Shown here: in pieces, positions 1-7,234 of the stretch
Numbering within the stretch: the first letter of the stretch is position 1
Layout: each line of letters opens with the position of its first letter
NCBI GenBank assembly: GCA_017519965.1
Contig: JAFWRK010000051.1
Span: forward strand, 1-19,675
Length of the DNA: 19,675 nucleotides
Source of the DNA: Bacilli bacterium
GTDB lineage: Bacteria; Bacillota_I; Bacilli_A; RF39; UBA660
Reading direction: 5' to 3'
Notes under the pieces: model-generated
The model's input: the letters and a program-made list of their open reading frames with translations, nothing else
Told to the model about the DNA's origin: nothing
Database searches by the model: none
Position numbers and translations under genes: made by a program

Positions 1-1
1 T

Positions 2-1246
2 ACTGAGTATATATCTTCATTTATTAAATCAGAATTAGATGATTATGAACCAACACCTGGAGTTTTCTATAACTTAGATACTTTAGAGAAAGCATTAAAC
101 TTTGCTTTAATTAGTGAGGGTTGGTTAAGAAATGCTAATACTTATGGAGATGCTATTACTATTCGTGTAAGATTACATTCATTAATAGTTGGTAAGTACG
201 CTAAGTTCTTTGATTATCCTGAATATACTCCATTAGAGTCTTATTTATCATCATTAATAATTAATAATGGAAATAAATATCAAATTATTAATATTAACTT
301 AGATGATGTAGATGATGACTTTGCTAAAGTATTAACTAAAGTATATTCAAGATTAATATTTGAATTTGCTAAAGGATTGAAACAAAGAGGAAGTATTCCT
401 TTCCATATAGTTGTTGAAGAAGCTCATAGATATATTCAAAATGACACTGATAGATTCTTAATTGGCTATAATATATTTGAACGAATTGCTAAAGAAGGTC
501 GTAAGTATGGAGTTTTACTTGGACTTATATCTCAAAGACCTAGTGAAATGAGTGATACATGTATTTCTCAATGTATGAATTTCTTAATATTTAAAATGAA
601 TCACCCGGTTGATGTTGAATATATTAGAAAGATGGTTCCAAATATTAGTGATGAAATTGTTGAAAAACAAAAATCATTACAATCTGGTACTTGTTTAGGA
701 TTTGGTACTGCATTTAGAATTCCTATTATTGTTAAGATGGAAATGCCTAATCCAGCTCCATGGAGTGGTAACGTTGATGTTGTACGTATTTGGAATGGTA
801 GAGATGATGGTCAACCTTATGAAGAAACTCCAACTGATACTAATACTAATATAAATATGACTAGTGATTATTTAGTAAGTGATCCTAATGCTATACAAGA
901 TGTTAATCCAAGTAATTACGTAAATAATGATAATACTACTATGGAACAAATTATTAACAATGTTACAAATAATAATGGTTTACCAGATTTATCATTAGAT
1001 GATGATGACGATGGTTTTGATGATAATGATTTTGAAGATTCTGTAATTGATAAAGCTTTATTTGGACAAAATAATATGAATAATCAAGGTCAAACTGTTA
1101 GTCAACAAATGAATGGTAATCCACAAATGATAAATAATAATTATTCTAATCCACAGATGGTTAATAGTAATTATAATAATCCACAGATGATGAATAATAA
1201 TATGAATAATGGTCCAACTAAGCCATTAATAGATATTACAAATTAA
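2..1246 (+). CDS. HerA/VirB4-like ATPase, 3' part only, with Asn/Asp-rich tail
   Basis: The reading frame is open from base 2 to the TAA at 1244-1246 (414 residues), so the gene begins upstream of the window. A TTG at 377 is only an internal codon. Visible ATPase elements are a Walker B strand ending VVEEAH (residues about 137-142) and a sensor-like SQRPSE motif (about 177-182), followed by sequence typical of the HerA/DUF87 family (FGTAFRIP, ending near RIW). The Walker A loop must lie upstream. HerA-type hexameric ATPases pump or translocate DNA and often pair with a NurA nuclease, but no nuclease is visible here. From about residue 270 the protein becomes low-complexity: an acidic run of five Asp, then Asn-rich repeats built on NPQM. 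This tail is not part of the ATPase fold and is probably disordered. Family assignment is fairly sure; the biological role is not. Confidence 0.8.
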   Translation, partial: TEYISSFIKSELDDYEPTPGVFYNLDTLEKALNFALISEGWLRNANTYGDAITIRVRLHSLIVGKYAKFFDYPEYTPLESYLSSLIINNGNKYQIININLDDVDDDFAKVLTKVYSRLIFEFAKGLKQRGSIPFHIVVEEAHRYIQNDTDRFLIGYNIFERIAKEGRKYGVLLGLISQRPSEMSDTCISQCMNFLIFKMNHPVDVEYIRKMVPNISDEIVEKQKSLQSGTCLGFGTAFRIPIIVKMEMPNPAPWSGNVDVVRIWNGRDDGQPYEETPTDTNTNINMTSDYLVSDPNAIQDVNPSNYVNNDNTTMEQIINNVTNNNGLPDLSLDDDDDGFDDNDFEDSVIDKALFGQNNMNNQGQTVSQQMNGNPQMINNNYSNPQMVNSNYNNPQMMNNNMNNGPTKPLIDITN

Positions 1247-1267
1247 AAGTTCTTTATAGAACTTTTT
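1245..1267 (+). terminator. Rho-independent terminator after the HerA-like gene
   Basis: A 9-bp stem AAAAGTTCT / AGAACTTTT with a TTAT loop runs directly out of the stop codon and ends in a T-rich tract. Confidence 0.75.
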
Positions 1268-1283
1268 CTTTTGTTTTTCTTTA

Positions 1284-1289
1284 TATAAT
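1284..1289 (+). promoter_or_regulatory. -10 box of the ffh promoter
   Basis: A perfect TATAAT lies between the upstream terminator and ffh, about 16 bases before the ribosome site AGGTGAT (1305-1311). No good -35 is visible in the T-rich DNA upstream. Confidence 0.45.
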
Positions 1290-1315
1290 GGTAAAATAAG
1301 TAACAGGTGATAATA

Positions 1316-2623
1316 ATGTTTGAAAGTTTAGGCGATAGATTACAAAATGCAACTCATAAAATAAAGGGATATGGAAAAATAACTGAAGATAATATTTCTG
1401 ATATGATGAAAGAAATACGTTTAGCTTTACTTGAAGCAGATGTAAACTATAAAGTTGTAAAAGAGTTTACTAATACAGTTAAAGAAAAAGCTTTAGGTAG
1501 TGAAGTTGCTTCTTCTATAAATCCTGGAGAATTATTTGTAAAAATAGTAAAAGATGAATTGACTGAATTATTAGGTGGAGAAAGTGCTCCATTAAATACT
1601 ACAGGTAATCCTGCTATATTAATGTTAGTTGGTTTACAAGGTTCTGGTAAAACTACTACTATTGCTAAGATAAGTCAATTTTTAAGAAAAAAACATTCAA
1701 AAAAACCTTTATTAGTTGCTGGTGATGTATATAGACCTGCTGCTATTGATCAATTAAAACAATTGGGTAAACAATTAAATATAGAAGTATATGAAGAAGG
1801 AAAAAAGGATCCTGTAGAGATAGTAAATAATGCTCTTAATTATGCTAAAGAAAATAAATTTGATTATGTTTTAATAGATACTGCTGGTAGATTACATATT
1901 GATGATGAATTGATGGATGAATTAGATAATATTAAAAAAGCTGTTAATCCACAAGAAATATTATTAGTAATAGATGCTATGATGGGTCAAGATGCTATAA
2001 ACGTAATAACTGGCTTTAATGAAAAATTACCTTTAACTGGTGTTGTATTAACTAAATTAGATGGAGATACTAGAGGTGGAGTAGCTTTATCTGTTAGACA
2101 TTTAACTAATGTTCCTATTAAATTTATGGGTACTAGTGAAAAATTAGATGGTCTTGAATTATTTGATCCTGAAAGAATGGCCGGAAGAATTTTAGGTATG
2201 GGAGATATAGTTTCATTAGTTGAGAAAGCTACTGAGTCAATTGATGAAAAAGCTGCTGAAAAAACTGCTAAGAGAATGCAAGAAGGTAAATTTGATTTAG
2301 AAGATTTTTTAGATACTATGAAGCAAATGAAAAAGTTAGGACCTTTAGAAAACTTATTAAAGTTAATACCTGGAGCTAAAAAGATGGGATTGAATGATAT
2401 AAAAATAGATCCTAAACAAATGGCTCATATAGAAGCTATAGTATTATCTATGACTCCTAAAGAAAGAAGAAATCCAGATATAATTAAAGCTAGTAGAAAA
2501 ACAAGAATAGCTAAAGGGTCTGGTACTTCTGTTCAAGAAGTTAATAAACTATTACAACAGTTTGATCAAATGAAAAAGATGATGAAACAAATGAGTAATG
2601 GAAATTTTAAGATGCCTTTTTAG
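1316..2623 (+). CDS. ffh: Signal recognition particle GTPase Ffh (SRP54)
   Basis: This protein binds signal sequences of nascent membrane and secreted proteins and, with SRP RNA and the FtsY receptor, delivers ribosomes to the membrane. The 435 residues show the N domain (1-90), G1 loop GLQGSGKTTT (106-115), DTAGR (188-192) and TKLDGD (246-251) of the SRP-type GTPase, then the methionine-rich M domain (about 295-435) that holds the signal peptide and 4.5S/6S RNA. Length is normal for the family. I start at the ATG at 1316 rather than the in-frame GTG at 1307, because that GTG is itself part of the AGGTGAT ribosome site and MFESLGDRL is the usual N-terminus. The gene is monocistronic here, between two terminators, without the ylxM partner common in Firmicutes. 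Confidence 0.98.
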   Translation: MFESLGDRLQNATHKIKGYGKITEDNISDMMKEIRLALLEADVNYKVVKEFTNTVKEKALGSEVASSINPGELFVKIVKDELTELLGGESAPLNTTGNPAILMLVGLQGSGKTTTIAKISQFLRKKHSKKPLLVAGDVYRPAAIDQLKQLGKQLNIEVYEEGKKDPVEIVNNALNYAKENKFDYVLIDTAGRLHIDDELMDELDNIKKAVNPQEILLVIDAMMGQDAINVITGFNEKLPLTGVVLTKLDGDTRGGVALSVRHLTNVPIKFMGTSEKLDGLELFDPERMAGRILGMGDIVSLVEKATESIDEKAAEKTAKRMQEGKFDLEDFLDTMKQMKKLGPLENLLKLIPGAKKMGLNDIKIDPKQMAHIEAIVLSMTPKERRNPDIIKASRKTRIAKGSGTSVQEVNKLLQQFDQMKKMMKQMSNGNFKMPF

Positions 2624-2635
2624 GTATCTTTTTTT
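2609..2635 (+). terminator. Terminator overlapping the end of ffh
   Basis: AAGATGCC / GGTATCTT stem (one G-T pair) with a TTTTTA loop and seven T. The stop codon TAG (2621-2623) lies inside the hairpin. Confidence 0.8.
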
Positions 2636-2638
2636 ATA

Positions 2639-2665
2639 ACAATTGTTTTCGTTTTACATAGTATA
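2639..2665 (+). promoter_or_regulatory. Sigma-K/sigma-E-like sporulation promoter of the CotD-like gene
   Basis: The -35 element is AC (2639-2640, within AACA). Sixteen bases later comes CATAGTATA (2657-2665), which fits the mother-cell sigma-K consensus (AC, about 16 bases, CATAnnnTA). The same geometry and very similar flanks (ACAATT, then ATAAAAT) recur at 7235-7261. A sigma-A reading (TATAAA at 2662-2667) lacks a well-spaced -35. Confidence 0.5.
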
Positions 2666-2683
2666 AAATAGGAGGTATTTGTT

Positions 2684-3010
2684 ATGTATGATAATGACGT
2701 TATTAATAATTTTTATGTAGATGGAAACAATAATAATATAGATAGTGATATGAGTACTGATACTAATATGAATAGTATGAATAATATGCCTAGTATGAAT
2801 GGTATGAGTATGTGTAATCCAATTAATGAGGGTACACAAGAAAAATGTGTACATCGTACTATATATCATGATGTTCCACATGTTTGTCCTGTTCATACTC
2901 GTATAATTAATCATCATATTTATAGACATTTTTATCAACCTAGATATACTTGTAGTGAAGAAAATACAGTAAGTAATGTTCAATGTGGATCTTGTTGCAA
3001 CTATAGATAG
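2684..3010 (+). CDS. CotD-like inner spore coat protein
   Basis: A 108-residue protein. The first 45 residues are Asn/Met/Ser-rich low complexity. The C-terminal half is His/Cys/Tyr-rich, with VPHVCPVHTRIINHHIYRHF at residues 64-83 followed by a conserved-looking segment that ends CGSCCNYR. This His-rich VPHxxPxHTxxxNHxxY pattern and Cys-Cys end match what I know of CotD, an inner spore coat protein of Bacillus. The fit is by recognition, not by search. The ATG is set by GGAGGT seven bases upstream. The gene stands alone between two terminators behind a sporulation-type promoter, which agrees with the assignment. The complementary strand carries an open frame (2654-2983) that is a shadow. If correct, the organism makes spores or descends from a spore former. 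Confidence 0.7.
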   Translation: MYDNDVINNFYVDGNNNNIDSDMSTDTNMNSMNNMPSMNGMSMCNPINEGTQEKCVHRTIYHDVPHVCPVHTRIINHHIYRHFYQPRYTCSEENTVSNVQCGSCCNYR

Positions 3011-3036
3011 AAAGATTATTTTAATCTTTCTTTTTT
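3010..3036 (+). terminator. Terminator after the CotD-like gene
   Basis: A perfect 9-bp stem GAAAGATTA / TAATCTTTC (3010-3018 with 3022-3030), a TTT loop and six T. Confidence 0.8.
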
Positions 3037-3037
3037 A

Positions 3038-3067
3038 TTGACATTATGTATATACTTTGTATATACT
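3038..3067 (+). promoter_or_regulatory. mazEF promoter
   Basis: A consensus -35 TTGACA (3038-3043) and a -10 TATACT (3062-3067) are 18 bases apart, about 20 bases upstream of mazE. Confidence 0.7.
3048..3066 (+). promoter_or_regulatory. Candidate MazE/MazEF autoregulatory operator
   Basis: Two identical 8-bp palindromes GTATATAC lie at 3048-3055 and 3059-3066, with an 11-base repeat (one helical turn). They fill the spacer and overlap the -10 box. Type II toxin-antitoxin complexes usually repress their own promoter through such repeats, so a dimeric AbrB-fold MazE is the expected ligand. The binding role is inferred. Confidence 0.55.
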
Positions 3068-3086
3068 ATATATAGGTGGTGGTTTA

Positions 3087-3329
3087 ATGGAAGCTAGACT
3101 ACAAAGATGGGGTAATTCTGATGGAATTAGGATACCTAAAAGTTTATTAAAAGCATTAAATTTAAAAACTAATGATATTGTAGATTTAATACAAGAAGAT
3201 AATAAAATTATTATTTCTAAATCTAGTAAAAAAAAGGTATCTTTAGAAACTTTAATTAAAAATTACGATGGACCAAATTTAGCTAAGGATTATGATTGGG
3301 ATGATAAGGTTGGAAAAGAAATATGGTAA
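3087..3329 (+). CDS. mazE: MazE-like antitoxin (AbrB/SpoVT fold)
   Basis: An 80-residue antitoxin. The N-terminal half is an AbrB-type DNA-binding domain (RWGNSDGIRIPKSLL, about residues 7-21, resembling the RWGNS..VRIP motif of E. coli MazE). The tail DYDWDDKVGKEIW matches the end of E. coli MazE (DW...KEVW), the part that wraps onto MazF. I use the ATG at 3087, not the in-frame TTG at 3057. The latter lies inside the promoter, while AGGTGGTGG just upstream of 3087 is the ribosome site. The stop overlaps mazF by 7 bases, the usual coupling that keeps antitoxin made first. Confidence 0.93.
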   Translation: MEARLQRWGNSDGIRIPKSLLKALNLKTNDIVDLIQEDNKIIISKSSKKKVSLETLIKNYDGPNLAKDYDWDDKVGKEIW

Positions 3330-3664
3330 AAAAATATGTTCCTAAACAAGGTGATATTATTTATTTGGATTTAAATCCTACTAAAGGTCATGAACAGTAT
3401 GGTATTAGACCTGCTATTGTAATAAGCAATAACACATTTAATCAATTTACTAAGATGGCTATAGTTTGTCCTATTACTTCAAATACTAAAAGTTTTCCTA
3501 CTCATTACTTATTAGAAGACACTAAAAAGATTTCTGGCTCTGTTTTATGTGAACATGTTAGAAGCATTGATTATGAAAGTAGAAATATAACATTTGTTGA
3601 AGCAGCAAGTGATAATGATTTTTTAAGTATAATTACTTTGATGAATGCATGTATTGAAGAATAA
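3323..3664 (+). CDS. mazF: MazF-type endoribonuclease toxin
   Basis: A 113-residue PemK/MazF toxin, an mRNA interferase that cuts single-stranded RNA at short motifs and is blocked by MazE. The start MVKKYVPKQGDIIYLDLNPT, then KGxEQ and RPAIV (R29), and the conserved Thr52 (ITSNTKS region), closely follow the E. coli MazF layout. The SH3-like core is full length, so the toxin looks intact. Its ATG lies within the last codons of mazE, so expression is translationally coupled. Similarity to the E. coli-type MazF, rather than to the chromosomal NdoA type of Bacillus, hints at horizontal acquisition; this is inference. The cleavage motif cannot be read from the sequence. Confidence 0.95.
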   Translation: MVKKYVPKQGDIIYLDLNPTKGHEQYGIRPAIVISNNTFNQFTKMAIVCPITSNTKSFPTHYLLEDTKKISGSVLCEHVRSIDYESRNITFVEAASDNDFLSIITLMNACIEE

Positions 3665-3698
3665 ATTTACACTGTAAATATTTTGTCTAATTTTTTTG
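3665..3698 (+). terminator. Weak hairpin after mazF
   Basis: ATTTAC / GTAAAT (6 bp, ACT loop) directly after the stop, followed by an interrupted T-rich stretch. It is weaker than the other terminators of the window and may be leaky. The half-site ATTTACA recurs at 3710-3716. Confidence 0.3.
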
Positions 3699-3703
3699 AT
3701 TTG

Positions 3704-3732
3704 TTGATAATTTACAATAAGTAGTTTATTCT
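3704..3732 (+). promoter_or_regulatory. Probable rpoZ promoter
   Basis: TTGATA (3704-3709) and TATTCT (3727-3732) with 17 bases between. The ribosome site GGGAG (3740-3744) follows. Confidence 0.4.
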
Positions 3733-3753
3733 AATAATAGGGAGTGTGATATA

Positions 3754-3951
3754 GTGATTTATCCTTCTATTGACAAGCTTCTTAATATTGTGGACTCTAA
3801 ATATGAATTAGTTCATATTGCGGCAAGAAGAAGTAAACAAATGTCAAAAGATAAACATTTTCAATTAGCTGAAACAGAATATAAAAGTACTAAAAATATC
3901 GGAAGAGCTCTTGAGGAAGTAGCAGAGGGACTTATCAAGGTTAATAAATAG
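3754..3951 (+). CDS. rpoZ: RNA polymerase omega subunit
   Basis: A 65-residue protein with the family hallmarks: YPSIDKLLN and VDSKYELVHIAARRSKQM near the N-terminus, and the second conserved box IGRALEEVAEGLI near the C-terminus. Omega binds the beta-prime subunit and helps it fold and assemble into RNA polymerase. Length matches Firmicutes RpoZ. The start is a GTG (3754) placed 9 bases after GGGAG; there is no usable in-frame ATG nearby. The gene is monocistronic, with its own terminator, and not in the usual gmk-rpoZ-coaBC cluster. Confidence 0.93.
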   Translation: MIYPSIDKLLNIVDSKYELVHIAARRSKQMSKDKHFQLAETEYKSTKNIGRALEEVAEGLIKVNK

Positions 3952-3972
3952 GAAGTTATGCTTCCTTTTTTT
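3951..3972 (+). terminator. Terminator after rpoZ
   Basis: GGAAG / CTTCC stem, TTATG loop, seven T; starts at the last base of the stop codon. Confidence 0.75.
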
Positions 3973-3973
3973 A

Positions 3974-3982
3974 TGGTATACT
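3974..3982 (+). promoter_or_regulatory. Extended -10 promoter for recX
   Basis: TG-G-TATACT, directly after the T-tract of the rpoZ terminator and 17 bases before the recX start. No -35 is visible. Confidence 0.5.
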
Positions 3983-3999
3983 AATTCTAGGTGATGTTT

Positions 4000-4749
4000 A
4001 TGAAAGTGCTTAAATATAAAAAATTAACTGGAGGAAAATATAAAGTCACTCTAGATACTATGGATATAGTATTATATGAAGAAGTTATATTAAAATATAA
4101 TCTATTAATTACTAAAGAAATAGATCCCTTAGAGATAGAAAAAATAAGCAATGATAATATGTTTTATGAAATATATTATGTTGCGATAAAAAGTATTAAT
4201 TCTAGAATTAAAAGTGTATATGATATTAGAATGTTTTTAAAAAAGAAAGAATATCCAATAGATATTATTGAATCGGTTATTGATAAGTTATTAGAGCAAG
4301 GATATTTAAATGATTTGATCTTTACAAAATCTTTTATTAATAATCAAATTGTTACAACTAATAATGGACCTAATAAGATAAGAAAAGAGTTATTAGATCA
4401 TAGAGTAGATGAAAAAATTATTTATAATGAATTAGAAAGTTTTACTACTGATATTCAGTTAGAAAAGATTGAAAAATTAATAAATAGATTTTATAAAAGT
4501 AACCATACTAGAGGTGGATTTGTTTTAAAGAAAAAGATAACTAATGATTTATTAAATTATGGATATGATATGGAATTAATTGATAAAGAAATAAATAAGT
4601 TTGATTTTTCTAATGATAAAGATATAGCAAAAAAAGAATATGGAAAGTTATATAGAAAATTATCTAAAAAATATAATGGTGTTGAGCTAGAGAGAAAGAT
4701 TAAAGAAAAAATGTATATGAAAGGTTTAGTTTATGAAGAAGATATTTAA
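4000..4749 (+). CDS. recX: RecX regulatory protein
   Basis: A 249-residue protein that in the family binds RecA filaments and limits or modulates recombination and the SOS response. It is built from repeated three-helix units. One is clear at about 65-110 (SINSRIKSVYDIRMFLKKKEY ... LLEQGYLNDLIFTKSF) and a second follows with NNGPNKIRKELLDHRV. The length and the beta-rich N-terminal extension resemble Firmicutes RecX. I start at the ATG at 4000; the in-frame GTG at 3991 is part of the ribosome site AGGTGAT (3989-3995). Its last 17 bases overlap the next gene, so the two are translated together. Confidence 0.85.
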   Translation: MKVLKYKKLTGGKYKVTLDTMDIVLYEEVILKYNLLITKEIDPLEIEKISNDNMFYEIYYVAIKSINSRIKSVYDIRMFLKKKEYPIDIIESVIDKLLEQGYLNDLIFTKSFINNQIVTTNNGPNKIRKELLDHRVDEKIIYNELESFTTDIQLEKIEKLINRFYKSNHTRGGFVLKKKITNDLLNYGYDMELIDKEINKFDFSNDKDIAKKEYGKLYRKLSKKYNGVELERKIKEKMYMKGLVYEEDI

Positions 4750-6151
4750 CAATTATAAGTTTTTGTTTTTTAGTTTATTTACATCTTTTTCTTTATTTTT
4801 AACAACATTTATTAATAAAGAATCTGATTACATGTGGCATGTTAAAGCAGGAGAATATATGTTTAATCATGGTCCAATTGTTAAAGATGTATTCTCATGG
4901 TCTTTAAAAGGTGCATATTGGATGAGCCATGAATGGTTATTTGAAGTAATAATATATGCACTAAAAAAACTAATGGGTAATTTTAGTTTAATATTTTATG
5001 TATTTGTATGTGTAATGACAATACTATTTATAATATATACTTATAATAAAGAAAAAGTGAAGAATAGGTTATTTATGAGTTTATTATGGGTAGTATGTTG
5101 CTCTGTAATGATATGTTATATACAGGTAAGACCTCACTTAGTTAGTTACATTTTATTCACATTAACTATGTATTCTATTTACGATTTGATTAATAATGAG
5201 AATTCCAAAAAAATCTATTTTTTACCTTTATTGACTATTCTTTGGTCTAATTTGCATGGCGGTTCTAGTAATTTAGGATATTTAATGTGCTTTATTGCAT
5301 TGTTTGCTGGTTTATTTAGCTTTAGATTTCCTAAATTTATTGCTAAAAGTTTTACTAAGAAACAATTATTAACTTTATTATTAGTTGGTTTAGTTAGTAT
5401 ATTTTGTACTGCTATAAATATTCATGGATTTAAAATGACTATATATCCTTATACTAATATGATGGACAAAACTATGCTTGATAATATATTAGAGTGGAGA
5501 ATTACTGATATTAATGATTTAACTCATTCATTATTTTTTGTTATTGCTACTATAATATTCTTTATTCTTTTATGTAGTAAGAAAAAGATTAAGCTTATTG
5601 ATTTAGTAATGTTTGGAGTTGGAGTATTTTTAGGACTTAAGTCTATTAGATTTTGGGCATATTTATACTTAATATCATCTTTCTTTGTGTTTGATTATGT
5701 TGAAGAGTTTGAGTTTCATTATTTTAAGTATGCAGTTATGTTTGCTAATATAATGTTTATTGGTTTCTTTATTATTAATATTAAAAAAGTTTATAAAGAA
5801 ATTAATACAAATTATATATATACGGATTCAACTATTATTAATAAGATTAAAGAAGTTAAGTCAGAAAGATTATATAATATCTACAATGTTGGTGGAGAAT
5901 TAATATATTATGATATACCTGTTTTTATAGATGGTAGAGCTGATCTATATTCACAAAATGACTTATTTGAAGATTATTTAAAAATTGATGATTTAGATTT
6001 AGATTTTAAGTCTCAACTAAATAGATTCAATTTTGATTATTATCTAACTAATATCGGTGGAAAACTTGATAATTATTTAAACTCTCACGATATGGTAGAG
6101 ACTGTTGTTTCTTCAAACGGACTAGTTTTATACAAAAAGAAAACAAGTTAG
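4733..6151 (+). CDS. Multi-pass membrane protein, GT-C glycosyltransferase-like
   Basis: 472 residues with about ten hydrophobic segments. After the first membrane segment comes DYMWHVKAGEYMF (32-44), then DVFSWS and WMSHEWLFE (63-71). Later there are RPH (133-135), NLHGG (173-177), and a soluble C-terminal part with YNVGGEL and VFIDGRADLY (397-406). This signature (Asp near the outer end of the first helix, FSW, HEWL, IDGRxDLY) is one I associate with bacterial membrane proteins of the GT-C class that would use polyprenyl-phosphate sugars at the outer face. Substrate and product are unknown and the activity is inferred. It overlaps recX by 17 bases, with its ATG inside recX and no separate promoter. 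There is no functional link to RecA that I know of. Confidence 0.75.
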   Translation: MKKIFNNYKFLFFSLFTSFSLFLTTFINKESDYMWHVKAGEYMFNHGPIVKDVFSWSLKGAYWMSHEWLFEVIIYALKKLMGNFSLIFYVFVCVMTILFIIYTYNKEKVKNRLFMSLLWVVCCSVMICYIQVRPHLVSYILFTLTMYSIYDLINNENSKKIYFLPLLTILWSNLHGGSSNLGYLMCFIALFAGLFSFRFPKFIAKSFTKKQLLTLLLVGLVSIFCTAINIHGFKMTIYPYTNMMDKTMLDNILEWRITDINDLTHSLFFVIATIIFFILLCSKKKIKLIDLVMFGVGVFLGLKSIRFWAYLYLISSFFVFDYVEEFEFHYFKYAVMFANIMFIGFFIINIKKVYKEINTNYIYTDSTIINKIKEVKSERLYNIYNVGGELIYYDIPVFIDGRADLYSQNDLFEDYLKIDDLDLDFKSQLNRFNFDYYLTNIGGKLDNYLNSHDMVETVVSSNGLVLYKKKTS

Positions 6152-6169
6152 TAATTAACTTGTTTTTTT
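6141..6169. terminator. Bidirectional terminator between convergent genes
   Basis: A perfect 10-bp stem AAACAAGTTA / TAACTTGTTT with a GTAAT loop. It has T-rich DNA on the plus side and A-rich DNA (6132-6143) that serves the minus-strand prsA. It contains stop codons of both genes. Confidence 0.8.
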
Positions 6170-7169
6170 ATTGTTGATTTGTATTTGATGATGCTTGTTT
6201 AATTAAATTATCCATTAATTCGTTATAAGCTTTTTTAACTGTATTATCATTCCATGTTACACCATTTTCTTCTCTTATTTCAATTAATGAATTGTAATAT
6301 AATGTTTTGTCATCGTTTAGTTTTTGTTCTCTTATTTTTTCTTTAATTTCTGTTTTAACTTTCTTTAAAGCTTTTTTCTTTTCTTGTTTAGTTTTTAATA
6401 TTATATGATATCCATAAGATGATTTTACAGGTTCTTTAGTATATTCATCTACTTTTAATTCTGCACATGCTTTAGAGAATTCTGCTACCATGTCATCATA
6501 GGCAAAACTTCCTAAGTCTCCACCTTTAGATGCTGTAGCTTTATCATCAGAGTATTTCTTTGCTAACTTATCAAAGTCTTCTCCATCATTTAATTTTTTA
6601 ATTACTTTTTTAGCTTTTTCTAATGCTTTTTCTTCTGCTTCTGCTTTTTCTTCATCTGTTGCATCATCGCTACTATTAACTGCTATTAATATGTGTTTTG
6701 CACTCATATCTCCATAATAGTTTTCATCATAGTATTTTTTAATTTCATCATCTTTTAGATTCTTTTCTACATAATCATTTACAGCTTGTTCTCTTTTATA
6801 TTCTAATCTTAGTATTTCCTCTAATTCTTTTTCATCTTTTGCTCCAAAGTATTGAGCAATTACTTGATTAAAAGTTGATTCATCTGAGTAATAACTCTTA
6901 ATTTGATCTATTTGATCTTTTACATCTTTATCTTCCTTATCTGTTGATGGATATTTATCTTTAAATAATTTTAAATCTATCATATCAACTAATTTAGATA
7001 TATTTGTTGTTTTTATTTCTTTATAATAATCATTTGCTGTTATTTCTCCATCCTCAAATCCTACAACTGCTTTTTTACTAATCTTAACTTCTTTTCCACA
7101 TCCTGTTGTTAATAAAGAAGCTATAACTAAAAAAGAACCTATTCCTATTATTAATTTTTTATTTTTCAT
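6168..7169 (-). CDS. prsA: PrsA-like lipoprotein foldase (parvulin peptidyl-prolyl isomerase)
   Basis: A 333-residue lipoprotein. Residues 1-24 are a signal peptide ending in lipobox TTGC, with Cys24 as the lipidated residue. An N-terminal helical chaperone domain follows, then a parvulin domain at about 155-260 (AKHILI, FDKLAKKYSDD, GGDLGSF, EPVKSSYGYHIILK), then a C-terminal helix. PrsA folds secreted proteins at the outer face of the membrane, so it probably serves the exported surface proteins of this cell. The minus-strand start is fixed by AGGAGGT. It is monocistronic, with its own strong promoter and a shared terminator. Confidence 0.93.
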   Translation of the reverse strand: MKNKKLIIGIGSFLVIASLLTTGCGKEVKISKKAVVGFEDGEITANDYYKEIKTTNISKLVDMIDLKLFKDKYPSTDKEDKDVKDQIDQIKSYYSDESTFNQVIAQYFGAKDEKELEEILRLEYKREQAVNDYVEKNLKDDEIKKYYDENYYGDMSAKHILIAVNSSDDATDEEKAEAEEKALEKAKKVIKKLNDGEDFDKLAKKYSDDKATASKGGDLGSFAYDDMVAEFSKACAELKVDEYTKEPVKSSYGYHIILKTKQEKKKALKKVKTEIKEKIREQKLNDDKTLYYNSLIEIREENGVTWNDNTVKKAYNELMDNLIKQASSNTNQQ

Positions 7170-7187
7170 ACTGACCTCCTGTAAAAT

Positions 7188-7216
7188 ATAATAGCAAAAA
7201 ATAATTTTTAGTGCAA
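7188..7216 (-). promoter_or_regulatory. prsA promoter (minus strand)
   Basis: Read on the minus strand: TTGCAC, 17 bases, TATTAT, with TG one base upstream of the -10 (extended). It lies just before the AGGAGGT of prsA. Vegetative sigma-A type. Confidence 0.7.
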
Positions 7217-7234
7217 TAAATTATAGATATAATC

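Noticed and set aside
377..379. TTG start for the first gene
   Set aside because: The frame stays open with ATPase-like sequence upstream to the window edge, and no ribosome site precedes the TTG.
2654..2983. Minus-strand open frame of 109 codons opposite the CotD-like gene
   Set aside because: It is rich in Ile, Thr and His as an antisense image of ATG/CAT-rich codons, has no ribosome site, and runs across the promoter and start of the plus-strand gene.
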